DNA of 64,000 nt from positions 8,285,472 to 8,349,471 of the forward strand of contig NC_046636.1 of NCBI RefSeq assembly GCF_900324485.2, in the 5' to 3' direction. Numbering within the stretch: position 1 is the first letter of the stretch; each line of letters opens with the position of its first letter. The position numbers and the translations under genes are program-made. Under the pieces are notes generated by a model that searched no databases, was not told the DNA's origin, and saw nothing but the letters and a program-made list of their open reading frames with translations. Positions 1 to 20,700 of the stretch are shown here, piece after piece. This DNA is from Mastacembelus armatus. Its lineage: Eukaryota > Chordata > Actinopteri > Synbranchiformes > Mastacembelidae.

Positions 1-2846
1 CTAACAAAAAATTCAGAAGGAAATAAGTTAACAGCAACACGTGTCCACACGGGGACTCACGGACACACATTGTTGGCCTCTATCTCATGATGCATCGGCA
101 TCAAAAAGCTTATACCATGCTTCTGACAACACGAGTAAGGAGATGAACAAAACAAACAAACTCGAAATTAAAACCACTTCCTGCAGAAGTGGAGAAAAGG
201 TTCAAACTTGTACCATTATTCAACTCTCCCAAAGCGTTCTGACTTGCTTCTACATCCAAAAACTCCAGTTAGTTTCACAGAAGACTGGGGAATGCAGATT
301 GCACATGATTATTACATTCCAATACCATTTCTGAATTTTCAGAGTGCGATTTTGTCAGTGTCACATGCCTGTGTAACATCTAATCACGTTGTTCAGCAGT
401 TGAGAAGTCCTGATTTTGGATGAATTGGGTCACAGCTGGACAATTTCCCTGTCTCTTACATGAAGTTTAACCAAGTATATTTTGTCCAGGGAGCATGATA
501 TGCCACATCACCTGATTTGATATGAAGTATCATTCTAGTTATGCATCAATAATAAAAAAGTATAACTTCTAATTATAATTAAAGGATTTGAGATGATTAA
601 AGGGGCATATTTCCCTTCATATCTAGGAAAAATGTTTACAAGAAATCATCAGACTGAGAAATCTGTATCCGTATCTTCAAATGACAGTAGTGAAATAATA
701 AATAACTGCATGTTTCTGGTCACCTGATAAATCATATCCATTCTGTTCTGGCCTCTTTAAATTTCTGATGCTTTAGCTGTCGGATGTTCCCCTTTTTGTC
801 TGGATACAATGAGTAAATGCGTCTCCTTGACATAGAGAAAACAGAATGGGTTTCAGCAGTTAGACTGAACTATACAGTAAATGTGTAACGCAAACAAAAA
901 TGAGGTCACAGAGGCTTCAAAGCTTTACAAAGTTGAAAAGTGGGGTTGGAATTCTCTGGTTTCTGTATTTCAAACAATGCTTCCACATTACACAATAATT
1001 AAATGCAGTCTTAAAATAGAAAATCGTGGTATTGAAGTTTTGAGGTTTTCATAATGAAAAATTGACTAAAAGGATTCCAGTAGACAAATGTACAATTTGA
1101 ATTGATGCTGACATCTCAGAGATTTTGATTCAACTGCTGTGTCATTTCTGAGGCTGTAATTTCTGGTGTTGTATTGAACTGCATTATCCGATATGTACAT
1201 TTCCACTGAATGAAGCCTCAAAGTGTTCAACTGTCTACAGCAGCTGTCTTAACAAGATGGACATTAAGCCCGAGGTGGTAATTATTCCAGGTTGTTCCAT
1301 GTTCAATACACTGCACCATAGTTTTTTTTGTTTTGTTTTTTTTTTTTAACTTTTCTTGTCAATTGGAGTAAACAGGTAACTTTACAACTTTTTTAAAAAC
1401 AAGATCTCACATTTGTCTGCCTCTTAAACCTGGTGAAGAAAATCAGATCCTACAAAAAATGTCAGCTGTAAACTATCTAAGCAGTAAGATCTAGTTTACT
1501 CTCTTTAAAGGAGTAAATGGACAATTATTGATATTAGGTTCTCTGAGAAGCCCAGAGTACACCAATCCCACAGGGCTCAGTGCAGGATTTTTTTGGGGTT
1601 ATTCTCCAGACTAAATACTGTGACACGGCTGGAAAAACCAAATACAGTCCACTAAAAAAAAAAAAGCCATATTATTAGAACATAACTGCACTAACTCTTT
1701 AACCATATCTATCAGAGACTACAAGCCAGAACTGGCACTTTTACAAACATTCACTTAATGTGTGCTGGCTCTACAAATATTCAAATGTTGAGACATATAA
1801 ATCACAAAAAAGAAAAAAGAAAATCATATTGTTGCAATGAGACGCTCAGTGGGCATGAAAAAGAGCAAAAGACAAGCAAGTTTCCTAAACTAAACAGCTC
1901 TTCAACCAGTACAAAGGCCTCCCAGAAACAACTATCACATAACTAATTTGTATCAATAATGATAATCAAGTTTCAGGTCCACCTCAAAATAAACTTTTAA
2001 TTTTACAAACCAAACCTCATGCTGGTCTCAGTCTGTCTGGTGACCATCTGACAGCAAGGTTACAAAAATGCTTTAGATTAAAGTCACAATCTGCATAACA
2101 CATTTAGTTGTTTCATAATGTGCAAACTCAACAAAGGCCTCTGTTTAAAAAGCAGAAACCTCACAGAGCAGCTTTGGTTCAGGCTGGGAAAAAAAAAAAA
2201 AAAAAAATCACCTGACAGGACAGAAAATCTCACTCTGCCTGAGAACCTTCACAGATCAATAAATACCAATAATAAGCAACAAAAAAATTGTTTTAAATCA
2301 AATTTTCAAACCTAAACTATGATGGCAAAATAATACATTTTAACATCTTGATTACATTTTACAAGATTAGACTACCTTAGAAAGATGGTTGCAGTGGACA
2401 GCTATTTAAATTTTTTTTAAAAGTTTGTTCAGGTAAAACTAACTTTTACATTTTTACATTTACATGTCATGATAACAACAGATGGCCTATTTTCTTTTTA
2501 TCCTGGATAAAAGGACAGATTTGTGGGAGGTCATTGACTGTTCTGCATAGCTGAATTCGTCTCACTCTTGGATTTCAGTAAAATTTGTCTTGAAGACATG
2601 GTCACTTTGTGTGTGTTTGGAAAAGCACATTTTCAACAGTGTCAGATTTGTCTTCACCAGACACTTGTGTTTTTCAGTTACCTCATAGAGTGAGTTCAGG
2701 AGTGAAACTGGAGTTAGCACTCTAACATTTGTCAATCGGCACCACACAGGAGGAAAGTGGGAGCTGATGGGAATGATTTTTATACCATCCAACTAAATTT
2801 CCAAAAAGGTCTCCCAATTTCTTTTTAGGTGACTTTCACCTACTGT

Positions 2847-2888
<42 letters not shown>

Positions 2889-3584
2889 ATCATATATTCC
2901 TGTTTATTTACTGAAGACAGTGTCAGTTGTCTGCTTCTCATCACAGGTGCCTCATGAAGGAAAACGTCAACACTTAGTGTGAATTGCCTAACACCAAAAA
3001 CTTTAAGGCTTTTCACTGAATCATGTTTGTTACAAAAAGTTACACGACTGTTATTATTATAATGTTATTATAATGTCCAGAGGAAATAATTACAGCTGAT
3101 ATCTTTCCACTGTAAGTGAACAAAATAATCCACGCCATTTTACGGCTTGTTTGTTAAAACAAAACTCAAACATTTTCATACAGTTAGGTGATCAGCTACC
3201 TACCAAGCATCCACCCGCTGTGGCACATTTCTGGGGCTGGATAACCAGACAATCACTCACCAAAATGTCTGAAAATGATTAGGACTTGTTTTGACTCTGA
3301 GACCGTCCATTGCAGATGGTACCAAAGCGATAACCAAACAATGACATGAATCAAAGCTGTCAGGAATTTATACAGGGAAGAGCGTGGGAGAGGTCACGAC
3401 ACTGGCCCATCATTCTTCATAAACCAAAAAAAAAACCCCCAAAAAAAACAAAACAAAAAAAAAAAAAAAAACAGCACTTGCCTTCAGTTTCATATTTGGG
3501 GCAGGGTGCAGACCCACTACTAGGAGGGCAGCTACACACAATAATGTCTATAACAGCGACCCAGAGCGAGAACAGCCTCCTCCT
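1..3584 (-). other. slc35e1 3' UTR and downstream flank
   Basis: No coding exon can be supported here. The right part should be the 3' UTR of slc35e1, which reads leftwards from its stop at 3585-3587. The first good polyadenylation signal on the minus strand is AATAAA at 2903-2908, giving a 3' UTR of about 0.7 kb. A pure A39 tract on the plus strand (2848-2886), T-rich on the transcribed strand, follows it. Left of about 2840 the sequence is AT-rich with short open frames that look random. In human the next gene in this direction is CHERP, but no CHERP exon was recognised. Confidence 0.45.
2848..2886. repeat. poly(A) tract, 39 bases
   Basis: An uninterrupted run of A on the plus strand just downstream of the presumed slc35e1 polyadenylation signal. 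Read with the gene it is a T run, which could serve as a U-rich downstream element or simply be a mononucleotide repeat. Confidence 0.9.
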
Positions 3585-11284
<7,700 letters not shown>

Positions 11285-11420
11285 CTTCCAGCGCGGAGTG
11301 ACGAGTCACCGGCAGTGTATCTGACTGCACCGGGGGAGGGCTGCGCTGCCCTGCCGCCAAACTACCGACTGTGGGAGAAACGCGTTGCTTCCGGCCGCAG
11401 CCTTCAAAATAAGACACTAT
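11285..11420 (-). promoter_or_regulatory. slc35e1 promoter region
   Basis: GC-rich, CpG-bearing sequence directly upstream of the slc35e1 ATG, unlike the AT-rich surroundings. It contains GCTTCCGG at 11387-11394, an ETS-type site (CCGGAAGC on the gene's strand). No TATA box is evident. The placement as promoter rests on position and composition. Confidence 0.5.
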
Positions 11421-12917
11421 TTAAAAAGCCCTGCATGCGAAAGCTTAGGAGAAATTCTGTTTTATTTTCTGAAGTGAAAAAGAGTAAATGCATCCTCCGT
11501 AGCAGGCAGACGTCAAGAGATGTACCTTTGGTGCTCAGTTACCTTTTATATAAAAAAAACGTCCAGAAGAGGTAGCACAGATCCTGCACCTTATGGATTA
11601 ATTTATTTCAATTAATACAATTAATTATAAAGAGCAGCTAAAGATCTGTACGGATCCATGTATGCTGAAAGACAAGACAATCACAAGTCCTTCTTTTTTT
11701 TTTTATTAACACATATCAACATGTCCACTGAAAGGACTAAGTAGCAAATACAGTATATTCTCTTCTGCACTCGACTGAACACAGAAGGCTAATTTCTGTA
11801 CATTCACTAAGGCTCTGGCTTAAGGGAAAACACAGGTTTCCATAAGGCAAACATCTAAAGGAATGATATTAAGTACTTTATCCAGCATGTCAATTTATAT
11901 CTCAGTTCCTTCTGACAGTACAAAGATGCAAGCTTGTACAGCCATCTGCTCTGCAATTTAGCTCATATTTTACAACCTAAATACACAATAAAGGGAAAAG
12001 GCAAGTAGAAAAAATATTTCACGTGATGAAAATGTGTTATGTTTTTAATGGTAGGTTGGGTTATCACCAGGGACAGTCTGGAATACCCCTGCTCCACCAC
12101 TGAACCAACTCTGATTAAAGAACAATAATTTAGTGTAGTCTGATCATGTATAGAAATCTCAAAGTAAATATGTAACTGTAAAATATTATACTTGACAGTC
12201 ACAGTTGTCATTGTGTGTTGTTCTAATCTGTAATAAGCCTTTAATAATAATAAGCCTTTCTGCAGTTACATTTGGCATTCTCATGCCACTTCATTTGCCA
12301 CAAGAGAACATAACATTTTAAAATGGATTTTTCAGTTTTTCTTTCTGATAAAAGCCATCACTGCTATGCAATGATACATATTTTAGAGCAAAAACAGTTA
12401 ATACTGAAAATAACAGCTACTTGAAGATATTCATTTAGGTTTTAAACAGCTAAAAGTCTTGTTTAAAATGCACAAGCAAATGCCAACTAAAATCCTATTG
12501 GTAGATTATCAGTTGCTTTACTAAATATTGAAAGATTTGAGACCAAATGTGAGGGAATGCAGAAAATTCAGCCACATTCCATAAAATGTGGATAATTTAG
12601 GACTAAAAAAAATAAATAAATAAAATGTTGCTATGCAGTTTTGTTTCTGTCCATATGAAGAATGGCAGGTAAACTCCATCTGTACGATTATTGAACACTG
12701 ACAACTAAATGGGCAGATAATGCATAGCCTTTTCCCTTCATGCTGTACTCATTGAGCTCACCTCATAAAAACACATGTGCTCCATGTGCTCCAACACATA
12801 CCCAACCAGGCAGCGTATGTGTTCCATTTTCACCAATGGTGCAAAACAGCAGCTTACATTTGAAAACTTCATACTTCTAGAGCTGTTTCACTGAACAATG
12901 CAGGCAGCTCAGACCTT
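11421..12917 (-). other. med26 3' UTR and med26-slc35e1 intergenic
   Basis: AT-rich stretch downstream of the med26 stop. A minus-strand AATAAA at 11702-11707 would end a 3' UTR of about 1.2 kb; another lies at 11602-11607. The rest is the spacer to the slc35e1 promoter. No gene or named repeat was recognised. Confidence 0.5.
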
Positions 12918-15900
12918 TCAATCCAAACAGACGTATGGCAGTATATTCAACCTGGTCTCATCATCATGTGGGTCTAAGGAGATACACTCTGTCCAATCAT
13001 ACCAGTTACCCTTTGTATCATAACAACCGTTAACCCCAGACCAGTGTTGTGAGTGTAATCTGCTCAGGTCTTCACCATTGATCTCTCTGCTAACCCCTGG
13101 CAAATCCTTGGCTGGTAGCTCAGGTACCAATACGTGTGTTTTCGTAGTGTTTTTAATTTGGTATTCCTCTTTTCTTAAAAACTCTGTCATAAAAAAGTGT
13201 GCACCAGGGGTGTGGGCACCTGACAATGTCAGCACATTGCTTTGCTGGCTAAGGTATGACTGGATGATGTCACTCCTTGAGAGCTCTTTCCAGTCTGTCT
13301 GCTGAAATGGACTGGGAGGAACTGGAGGATTCTGCTTCAGCTGGTCTGATTGCTGACTTTCAGGTCTGTGGCCCACCTTGACCTCTTCCTCCTGGCAAGA
13401 CTCTTTATAAAAGGAGGGCTTTATCTGCCCTGTTACAGGGTCAAATGTAAGCCTCCTGTCTTTTAACCGGACTGGTTTCATGTCTTCTACAGTGTGTCCA
13501 TCTAAATTTACCGCATAGTCTTTAGGCCTGTATTTCTGCCTTTTCATTTTCCCTGTATCATTAACAGCATAATCCGAACTGACCCCATCAGTGCAGGATC
13601 TGGCAGTTGAGTTATGAATAGGGGTGTTGGGAGTCCTGCTTTGAGAGTCAAAATCTGCAGACCATGAACTGTCTGTGCATAAACCCTGAACACAAGCATT
13701 TAAATGCTGAGTAGAAGGCCCCAACTCAGAGGTGTCCACAGACTCTGGTCTCAAGGTGGAGCTAGAAACACCCTGCGAATGTGGTGCAGTTTGTTTGACA
13801 ACAGCTTCCTGCACTGGAGTCTGAGGACGGTCCCAGGAACAGCGAGGGCTTCTCGTTCGATACTGCCCCCCAGAGGCAGCCTGCCCTCGTTTAGCTTGTG
13901 GCTGCGGAACTGATGCTTTTTGTAAAGAAGTGGTGGAAGGTTTGCTGTATCCTGGGGCACTTGGGCGAGGTTTTACAGCATTGACAGGGATTTTATTTAG
14001 CCTGTCATTGTCCAAAGACTCAGAATTTCCCCTGTCTAAAGGCTGATGTGCACGAGTATCTGTACAAATTTCTGAGTTTCCACCAATTCCATTGCTTGGC
14101 AGCTGTTTAGAGTTTTGCACTTTATCATTAAGAGTCATTTTGGATATCACGGCTGGTGAAAGATGTCCTTCCTTCTGGTCACCCTTACGTTTCCTTTTGT
14201 TCACTTTTTCCACACTCGGGGAGTAGCAGTTGTTGAAGTCATTTCTGTTCTTCAACTCTGGACCATTTTTACCTGATGGTGCGGAGGTAACAGGAGTGGA
14301 GATGCAGGCACCACCATTGGAAGACCATGATGCACCAAGGTGAACATTGGACAACACCTCACCCTTCCCTGGCTCAATTAGCTTTTGCCAGTTTCGCAGG
14401 AGCTTCTTAGCCCTTTTTGCAAGATCCTCATTCTTGGTTTTTTTCCTGACATCATTGATGAGCTTGCCAAGACGGGTTTCCTTCAAGGAAATAAGAGTGA
14501 TGGTAAACAGCTACAGTGAACTGATTCAACTGCATTTCATTTGAACACAATGTATACTGTAGTTCTGAATGTATCTTACCTCTAGTGCTTCTTTTGTGAT
14601 AGGATACTTCTCCAAAAAAGAGATCACCTCCACAACTACCACCATGTTGCGTATCTGCTGAAAAGACACATACTTTTATGTATCACAATCCTGACACATC
14701 ATAGTTACAGCAACATTGTCCAAGTACAGCTGTTTGTATGAAGACGGCAAAGTTTGTGGTTTTTGAGTCTCAAATAGCCAAATTTGCATCTCATCTACAG
14801 AGAGAAGGAGAGGTCTTTAGAAGGTCAACTAGTAGTTTGAATATACTTTCAAATGTGCACCTGCATGTCAAGACACAATACACTCATGGCGGTTTCAGGC
14901 TAAATATGACAAACTGAGAATACATGCAAATGTGTTATTTTATTCAACAAGTAGACCATGACAGATCTGCAAATGTATCAAAATGCTATGTAGAATAGAG
15001 ATCAACAGGCGCCAAAAAACAAATGTTGGCGCTTGGCCCCCTTAAGACATTAACACAGCATGTCTAAAGTGCATTGTTATATTCTTAAAACTTTACTTGT
15101 CCAACTGTACAAGCCATCTAGCCAGTCTTTAAAATATAGAGACAATATTTTGAGCCAAAAAAACAATCTCACACTTTTTTCTTTTGTTTTAAAGTGCATC
15201 ATGGTCTAGCCTGTACCTACACTGTTGAGCTTCTGCTATCCTACAAGCCTGACCATAGTGTCAGATCCTCAGATGGGACCCTTCTGGTTGTTACTAAGGC
15301 TCAGCTCAAAAGTAAAGGAGTTCTGTCATTGCAGAATCAGACAGATTTTTAAATCACTTCCTAAAACATTGGGTATCTTTTCAAAAGGTCTTAAATTACT
15401 ACCATAAAGTTTTTATTTTATTTATTTATTTTTATTTATTATAACCTTGTTTTATGTCTCTATTACCACTAATGTAGTAGTAGTACTATTTGAGTTTATT
15501 ACATTTTACAATTACTAACTTATTGCCTAATTCTAGTTCTTGTACATCTGTTTTAAACCATGTAAAGCACTTGATAGCTTTGGTTTTTGACAGTGCAGTC
15601 TAAATAAAGCTACTGCTAAATTATTACGTATTTTTATAAACATCCATTAATCAATGTCTCTTGCACAAAAGCACATCATTTGCCTACACATACAGATACA
15701 CAAAATGCAACACACACTACGTGGTAGCTCGTTTTAATAAGTTACAGTCCTGAAACATTATGCATTTTAGAGTAAAATGAAGTTACAGCAGGCTGATTTA
15801 GAACTACATTACCCTATTGCAGTGAGATAGCCAGGGTCTGGAGACCTGCTAATTAGCAAGCAAATAATAACTCGCCACACACGGACTGGCTCCACTGTGT

Positions 15901-16063
15901 CAAACGTCTGTGGCGACCTGAAGTCGGCTTGGCGTTGCTGTCTACCTACCGTCACCCAGGTAGTTCTTTGGAAACTGGCGGACATACTCACATTGCTCTG
16001 GCCGTCAATGGCCTGTAGGAGCCGGTCTCTCATCACCTGCGGAGTGGCTGTGGCCGCTGTCAT
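12918..16063 (-). CDS. med26: Mediator complex subunit 26
   Basis: Three coding exons on the minus strand: 15992-16063, 14580-14654 and a large last exon 12918-14480, giving 569 residues (human about 600). The N-terminus (MTAATATPQVMRDRLLQAID) and residues to about 88 form the TFIIS N-terminal/LW domain, including EKYPITKEALE and RLGKLINDVRKKTKNEDLAKR. In the family this domain docks elongation factors such as TFIID and the super elongation complex. A long Ser/Pro/Gln-rich middle follows, with KRKRK-type basic stretches. The conserved C-terminal block ends ILPYVCLD; in human this end anchors the subunit in Mediator. The protein acts in the nucleus in RNA polymerase II initiation and pause release. 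Intron 1 (14655-15991) holds a decayed LINE tail; intron 2 is only 99 bases. Confidence 0.97.
15180..15630 (+). mobile_element. Decayed LINE 3' end in med26 intron 1
   Basis: Plus-strand sequence, antisense to med26. One frame, with stops, gives a fragment around LKSKG and LFKRS that resembles the extreme C-terminus of fish non-LTR reverse transcriptases. Non-coding sequence follows with T/A-rich repeats (15412-15442), then GTAAAGCACTTGATAG and CTAAATAAAGC near 15600. A GTAAAGCACTTT motif followed by an AATAAA is typical of fish LINE tails. Several stops interrupt the frame, so it is a fossil. The family assignment is from memory and tentative; the left boundary is approximate. Confidence 0.4.
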
Positions 16064-16380
16064 CGCCTGGCGGTGTCGCGGGTCAGTCAGGACGGACTGG
16101 AACAGCAGAATCCACCAAATCTGCCGACTCCTATACGCCCGACGGAAGATCTTCCGTGGGAGTGGGCATCATGTATTATGATGCGTTTACGTTTGCTTTT
16201 GTTCGCCACCCTCACGGGCGTGATAATCCAGGTGACGAGGACAGAAAATCGTCTCCTGGCATCTGCTACCCCGCTCGGCTGGCAGCCTCCTCCTCCTCGG
16301 CCTTCATCTGGCTTTTGTGAAGCGCTCCCGAAGAGCATGATGGGAGAAACTACGTAACTGGCGTGAATTTACGTCGTGGC
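16064..16380 (-). promoter_or_regulatory. med26 promoter with palindromic ETS pair
   Basis: GC-rich region upstream of the med26 ATG. It contains the perfect 16-base palindrome ACGGAAGATCTTCCGT (16142-16157), two ETS-like GGAA cores head to head about 80 bp from the start codon. No TATA box was seen. A CRE-like TACGTCG near 16370 is weaker. Promoter function is inferred from position, CpG content and these sites. Confidence 0.5.
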
Positions 16381-18005
16381 GTCATAGATGTGCATATCCA
16401 TGATATAATAAAATATGTAATAAATATAATCATGTTATTGGTCACTGAAACATATATATTTTTATAATAAAAGGTTGTCATATTTTATTATTTATTTTTT
16501 TATTCCGTGAAATTCAAAAACTATATGTCATGTGCTCTTTTTGTGGCTTTTTTAGGTCTATCTGTTCTTTTTTTTCTCCTTTTAACTAGGTTACTGATAA
16601 CATGAGCTTAACAATTTGCAATAAATGTTCATTTTTAGGTAGAAGGTACATACTAGAGGTTTTCAGACAGACCACAGCCAGTAGTCAGATTTTGCCATCT
16701 CATGGAAGGAAGTGAGAAAATCTCGTCATGCATGGTTGAAAAGTAAGGTAATAATTTTTAAATGACAGATGTTCACACCTTCATTGTTAATATTATGCAA
16801 AATATTTCATTCTTCAGTCTGGAACAAAGCATGGACCAGAAGGTAAAAGAGCTAACTTTAGTTTGTCATGCTGACTATAAACTTTTCACTGTGCTGTTTA
16901 CAGTGCAAACCCATACAAAATAGTAAAAAATGTAATAGGAATAAAGGTAAGAATAAAGGCAGGAATAAAAAAAGGTAACACAGGAAAACTATTTTGATCA
17001 GTTGTCAGTTGCACTCTAAAGTCATAGTTTTATCAAATTCTGTTATTGAACATGACACAATAAAGCATGTTCATTTATTGCGTAAAAGTGTTATTAGCAG
17101 ACAGCATTATGCCATCATTTCATTATGAATGTGTAGCAGACACATCATGGCAGTCAACCATTGGAGTCAAATGACAGACAAATAAGAAAACTGTATTTTT
17201 ATTAAGAATAAGGACACATTTACATTATAGTACATATAGATTTACTTAGAGCACCCCCCCCCCCCCCCAAAAAAGGAAAATTGCTTAGTTTAATTGGAGA
17301 GGCTGTATTAAATATTGTGCATAGACACACACGCACATGACAGCCAAAGAGTATATTGGGAGAAGTTTGTGCCATTTATACTTACACATCAGATGGGATA
17401 GTTCATAAAAACGAGAAAGATCATTCTGACTTTTCTGTTTAATACAGCTGTATTTTGATAAACAAGATAATCTTGATAAGTCACAAGTTCACCACTAAGT
17501 GTGATTACTGTAGCAGTATGTCAGGTGATACCAAGCTAAATCTTTCAATAATGACAAACGGCTAACAAGCCACATATAGACTATTTACCAGTTTATGAAG
17601 GCTGTCCATCATTTTGAACCCTGGCATTTCTATAAAAAAGAAAACGTGCTTTAAAACAAACATGCTGAAACGACTTATTCTATAATGAAGCATGAGGGCT
17701 CATGAGAAAACACATATCCAGGAAAGACGGGTGTGCTGGTATAGTTACAGCTTAAACATAAAATAAACAAACAAACAAAAAAATTAAACTAAAAATGTAA
17801 TAACTTTTATAAGACTAAATAAATACAGCAATTCATGAATTTCTGTACAGTCAGAAGTAGATTGAGGATTTGAGGTGGTAAATCAAATGAAGTATAATTA
17901 CAGTTAAAAGGGCCCAAGGAACAGAAAATATTTATCAAGGTGAAGTTCAGAGCATTCATCTTGGAAGTCATCACCCCAAAGGGCTCTTGTTACTGCAAAT
18001 GATGA
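16381..18005 (-). other. smim7 3' UTR and smim7-med26 intergenic
   Basis: AT-rich, no coding exon supported. The part right of about 17190 may be smim7 3' UTR; a minus-strand AATAAA lies near 17196. A C15 run sits at 17254-17268. I recognise nothing else. Confidence 0.4.
17254..17268. repeat. poly(C) run
   Basis: Fifteen consecutive C followed by six A in the smim7 downstream region. It is a mononucleotide run, G-rich on the strand transcribed from smim7, and likely length-polymorphic. Confidence 0.85.
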
Positions 18006-19597
<1,592 letters not shown>

Positions 19598-19700
19598 CTT
19601 GCTCACATCACACCAGAAACAACGCACTTCCGTGTTCGACCACGTAATCAGGAATGTGACCAATAGGATTTCAGTACCGTGACGACCAAGGTCTGTAGGT
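19598..19700 (-). promoter_or_regulatory. smim7 promoter: ETS site and CCAAT box
   Basis: Directly upstream of the smim7 ATG lie ACTTCCG at 19626-19632 (CGGAAGT on the gene's strand, an ETS consensus core) and CCAAT at 19660-19664. Both lie within 70 bp of the start codon. The arrangement suits a TATA-less housekeeping promoter; function is inferred. Confidence 0.5.
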
Positions 19701-20700
19701 TTTTATACCCTGATATTTACCTGTAAGGTTCTACCTGGCACAGGCTGTGTGTGCCCACTGTTTTACACACTTTAAATGGTTGGGATTGGTTTGGGTATCA
19801 GCAGAAGTCGGTGTTAAAAGTGCTGTTTAGAGCCATGGTTACAGGCAAAGATGCTGAGTTGTACAGCAGATACAAAGGTCTGCCTGAAACATTGTAATCT
19901 TTATAATAATGGGCTATATAATCCACTATAAAGGTCATATTACACTACGCCCGAACAACTATTGTAGCCAAGCAAAGTGACTGTAAATGGCTTTTGCTTG
20001 ATATTTTGGACATACGAGGTTTTCAGTTTTGGAGCCCCCTGGTGGAGGCATAGGTTTATCTCTGAATATGAGTCAGGAATTACAAACAAAAAATAGAAAA
20101 TAAATACATTAAATGAATTTTAAAAAATACATAACCCTGTTTGCTGTTCATTGATGTAGGTCTTGTGTTAATGCTCCTTTAATTAAAACATTTCTCCATC
20201 ATCATCTTGAAGAATGTAAACAGCCGGTGATATCACCAAATCCCGCTGCGCTGTTAGAGATCAGTCGGTTATTTGGCTGCAGTGAATCAGCCTCTGCGCA
20301 GGGTCTGATCCGGATTTGATGATGTTTTTTATGAAGCAGGGAATAGAGGCTGCAATCAAACCTCTATATTATCGCCTTATGGCCTATTAATCGATTATGA
20401 TGATGATAAAGAGGAGCCTTTTGGTTTTTTCTCAGTTTTAATTCTCCAGCAGCTGACATGTAAACTTCCTATCGCCTAAAAAGCGGAACAGCTGGCACGG
20501 AGCGCAGGTGATGATGATGATGATGCTGAGGCTGTGGAGATGAGTGGTATTAATAGGAGGGCTTGAGTGTCACAGGCTTTCACTGTCGAGACCGGGGGTG
20601 CTTGGTGGAGAGTCGGTGGGTTGGGGGGGGTTTCGATTCAGGCTGCGCAGTTGGAATAAAAAGAAAACCCAGGGACTTAACGGGTTTTCAGACAGGCAAC
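19701..20700 (+). promoter_or_regulatory. Shared smim7/tmem38a upstream region and tmem38a 5' flank
   Basis: The two genes are divergent and their start codons are 1.1 kb apart. Near tmem38a the sequence becomes GC-richer (20240-20700), with a short GATG repeat at 20508-20525 and a G8 run near 20623. The tmem38a start has an acceptable context (GGCAACATGG). A CTCF-like GCCCCCTGGTGG lies at 20034-20045, between the two promoters. No coding exon was found. Confidence 0.45.
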
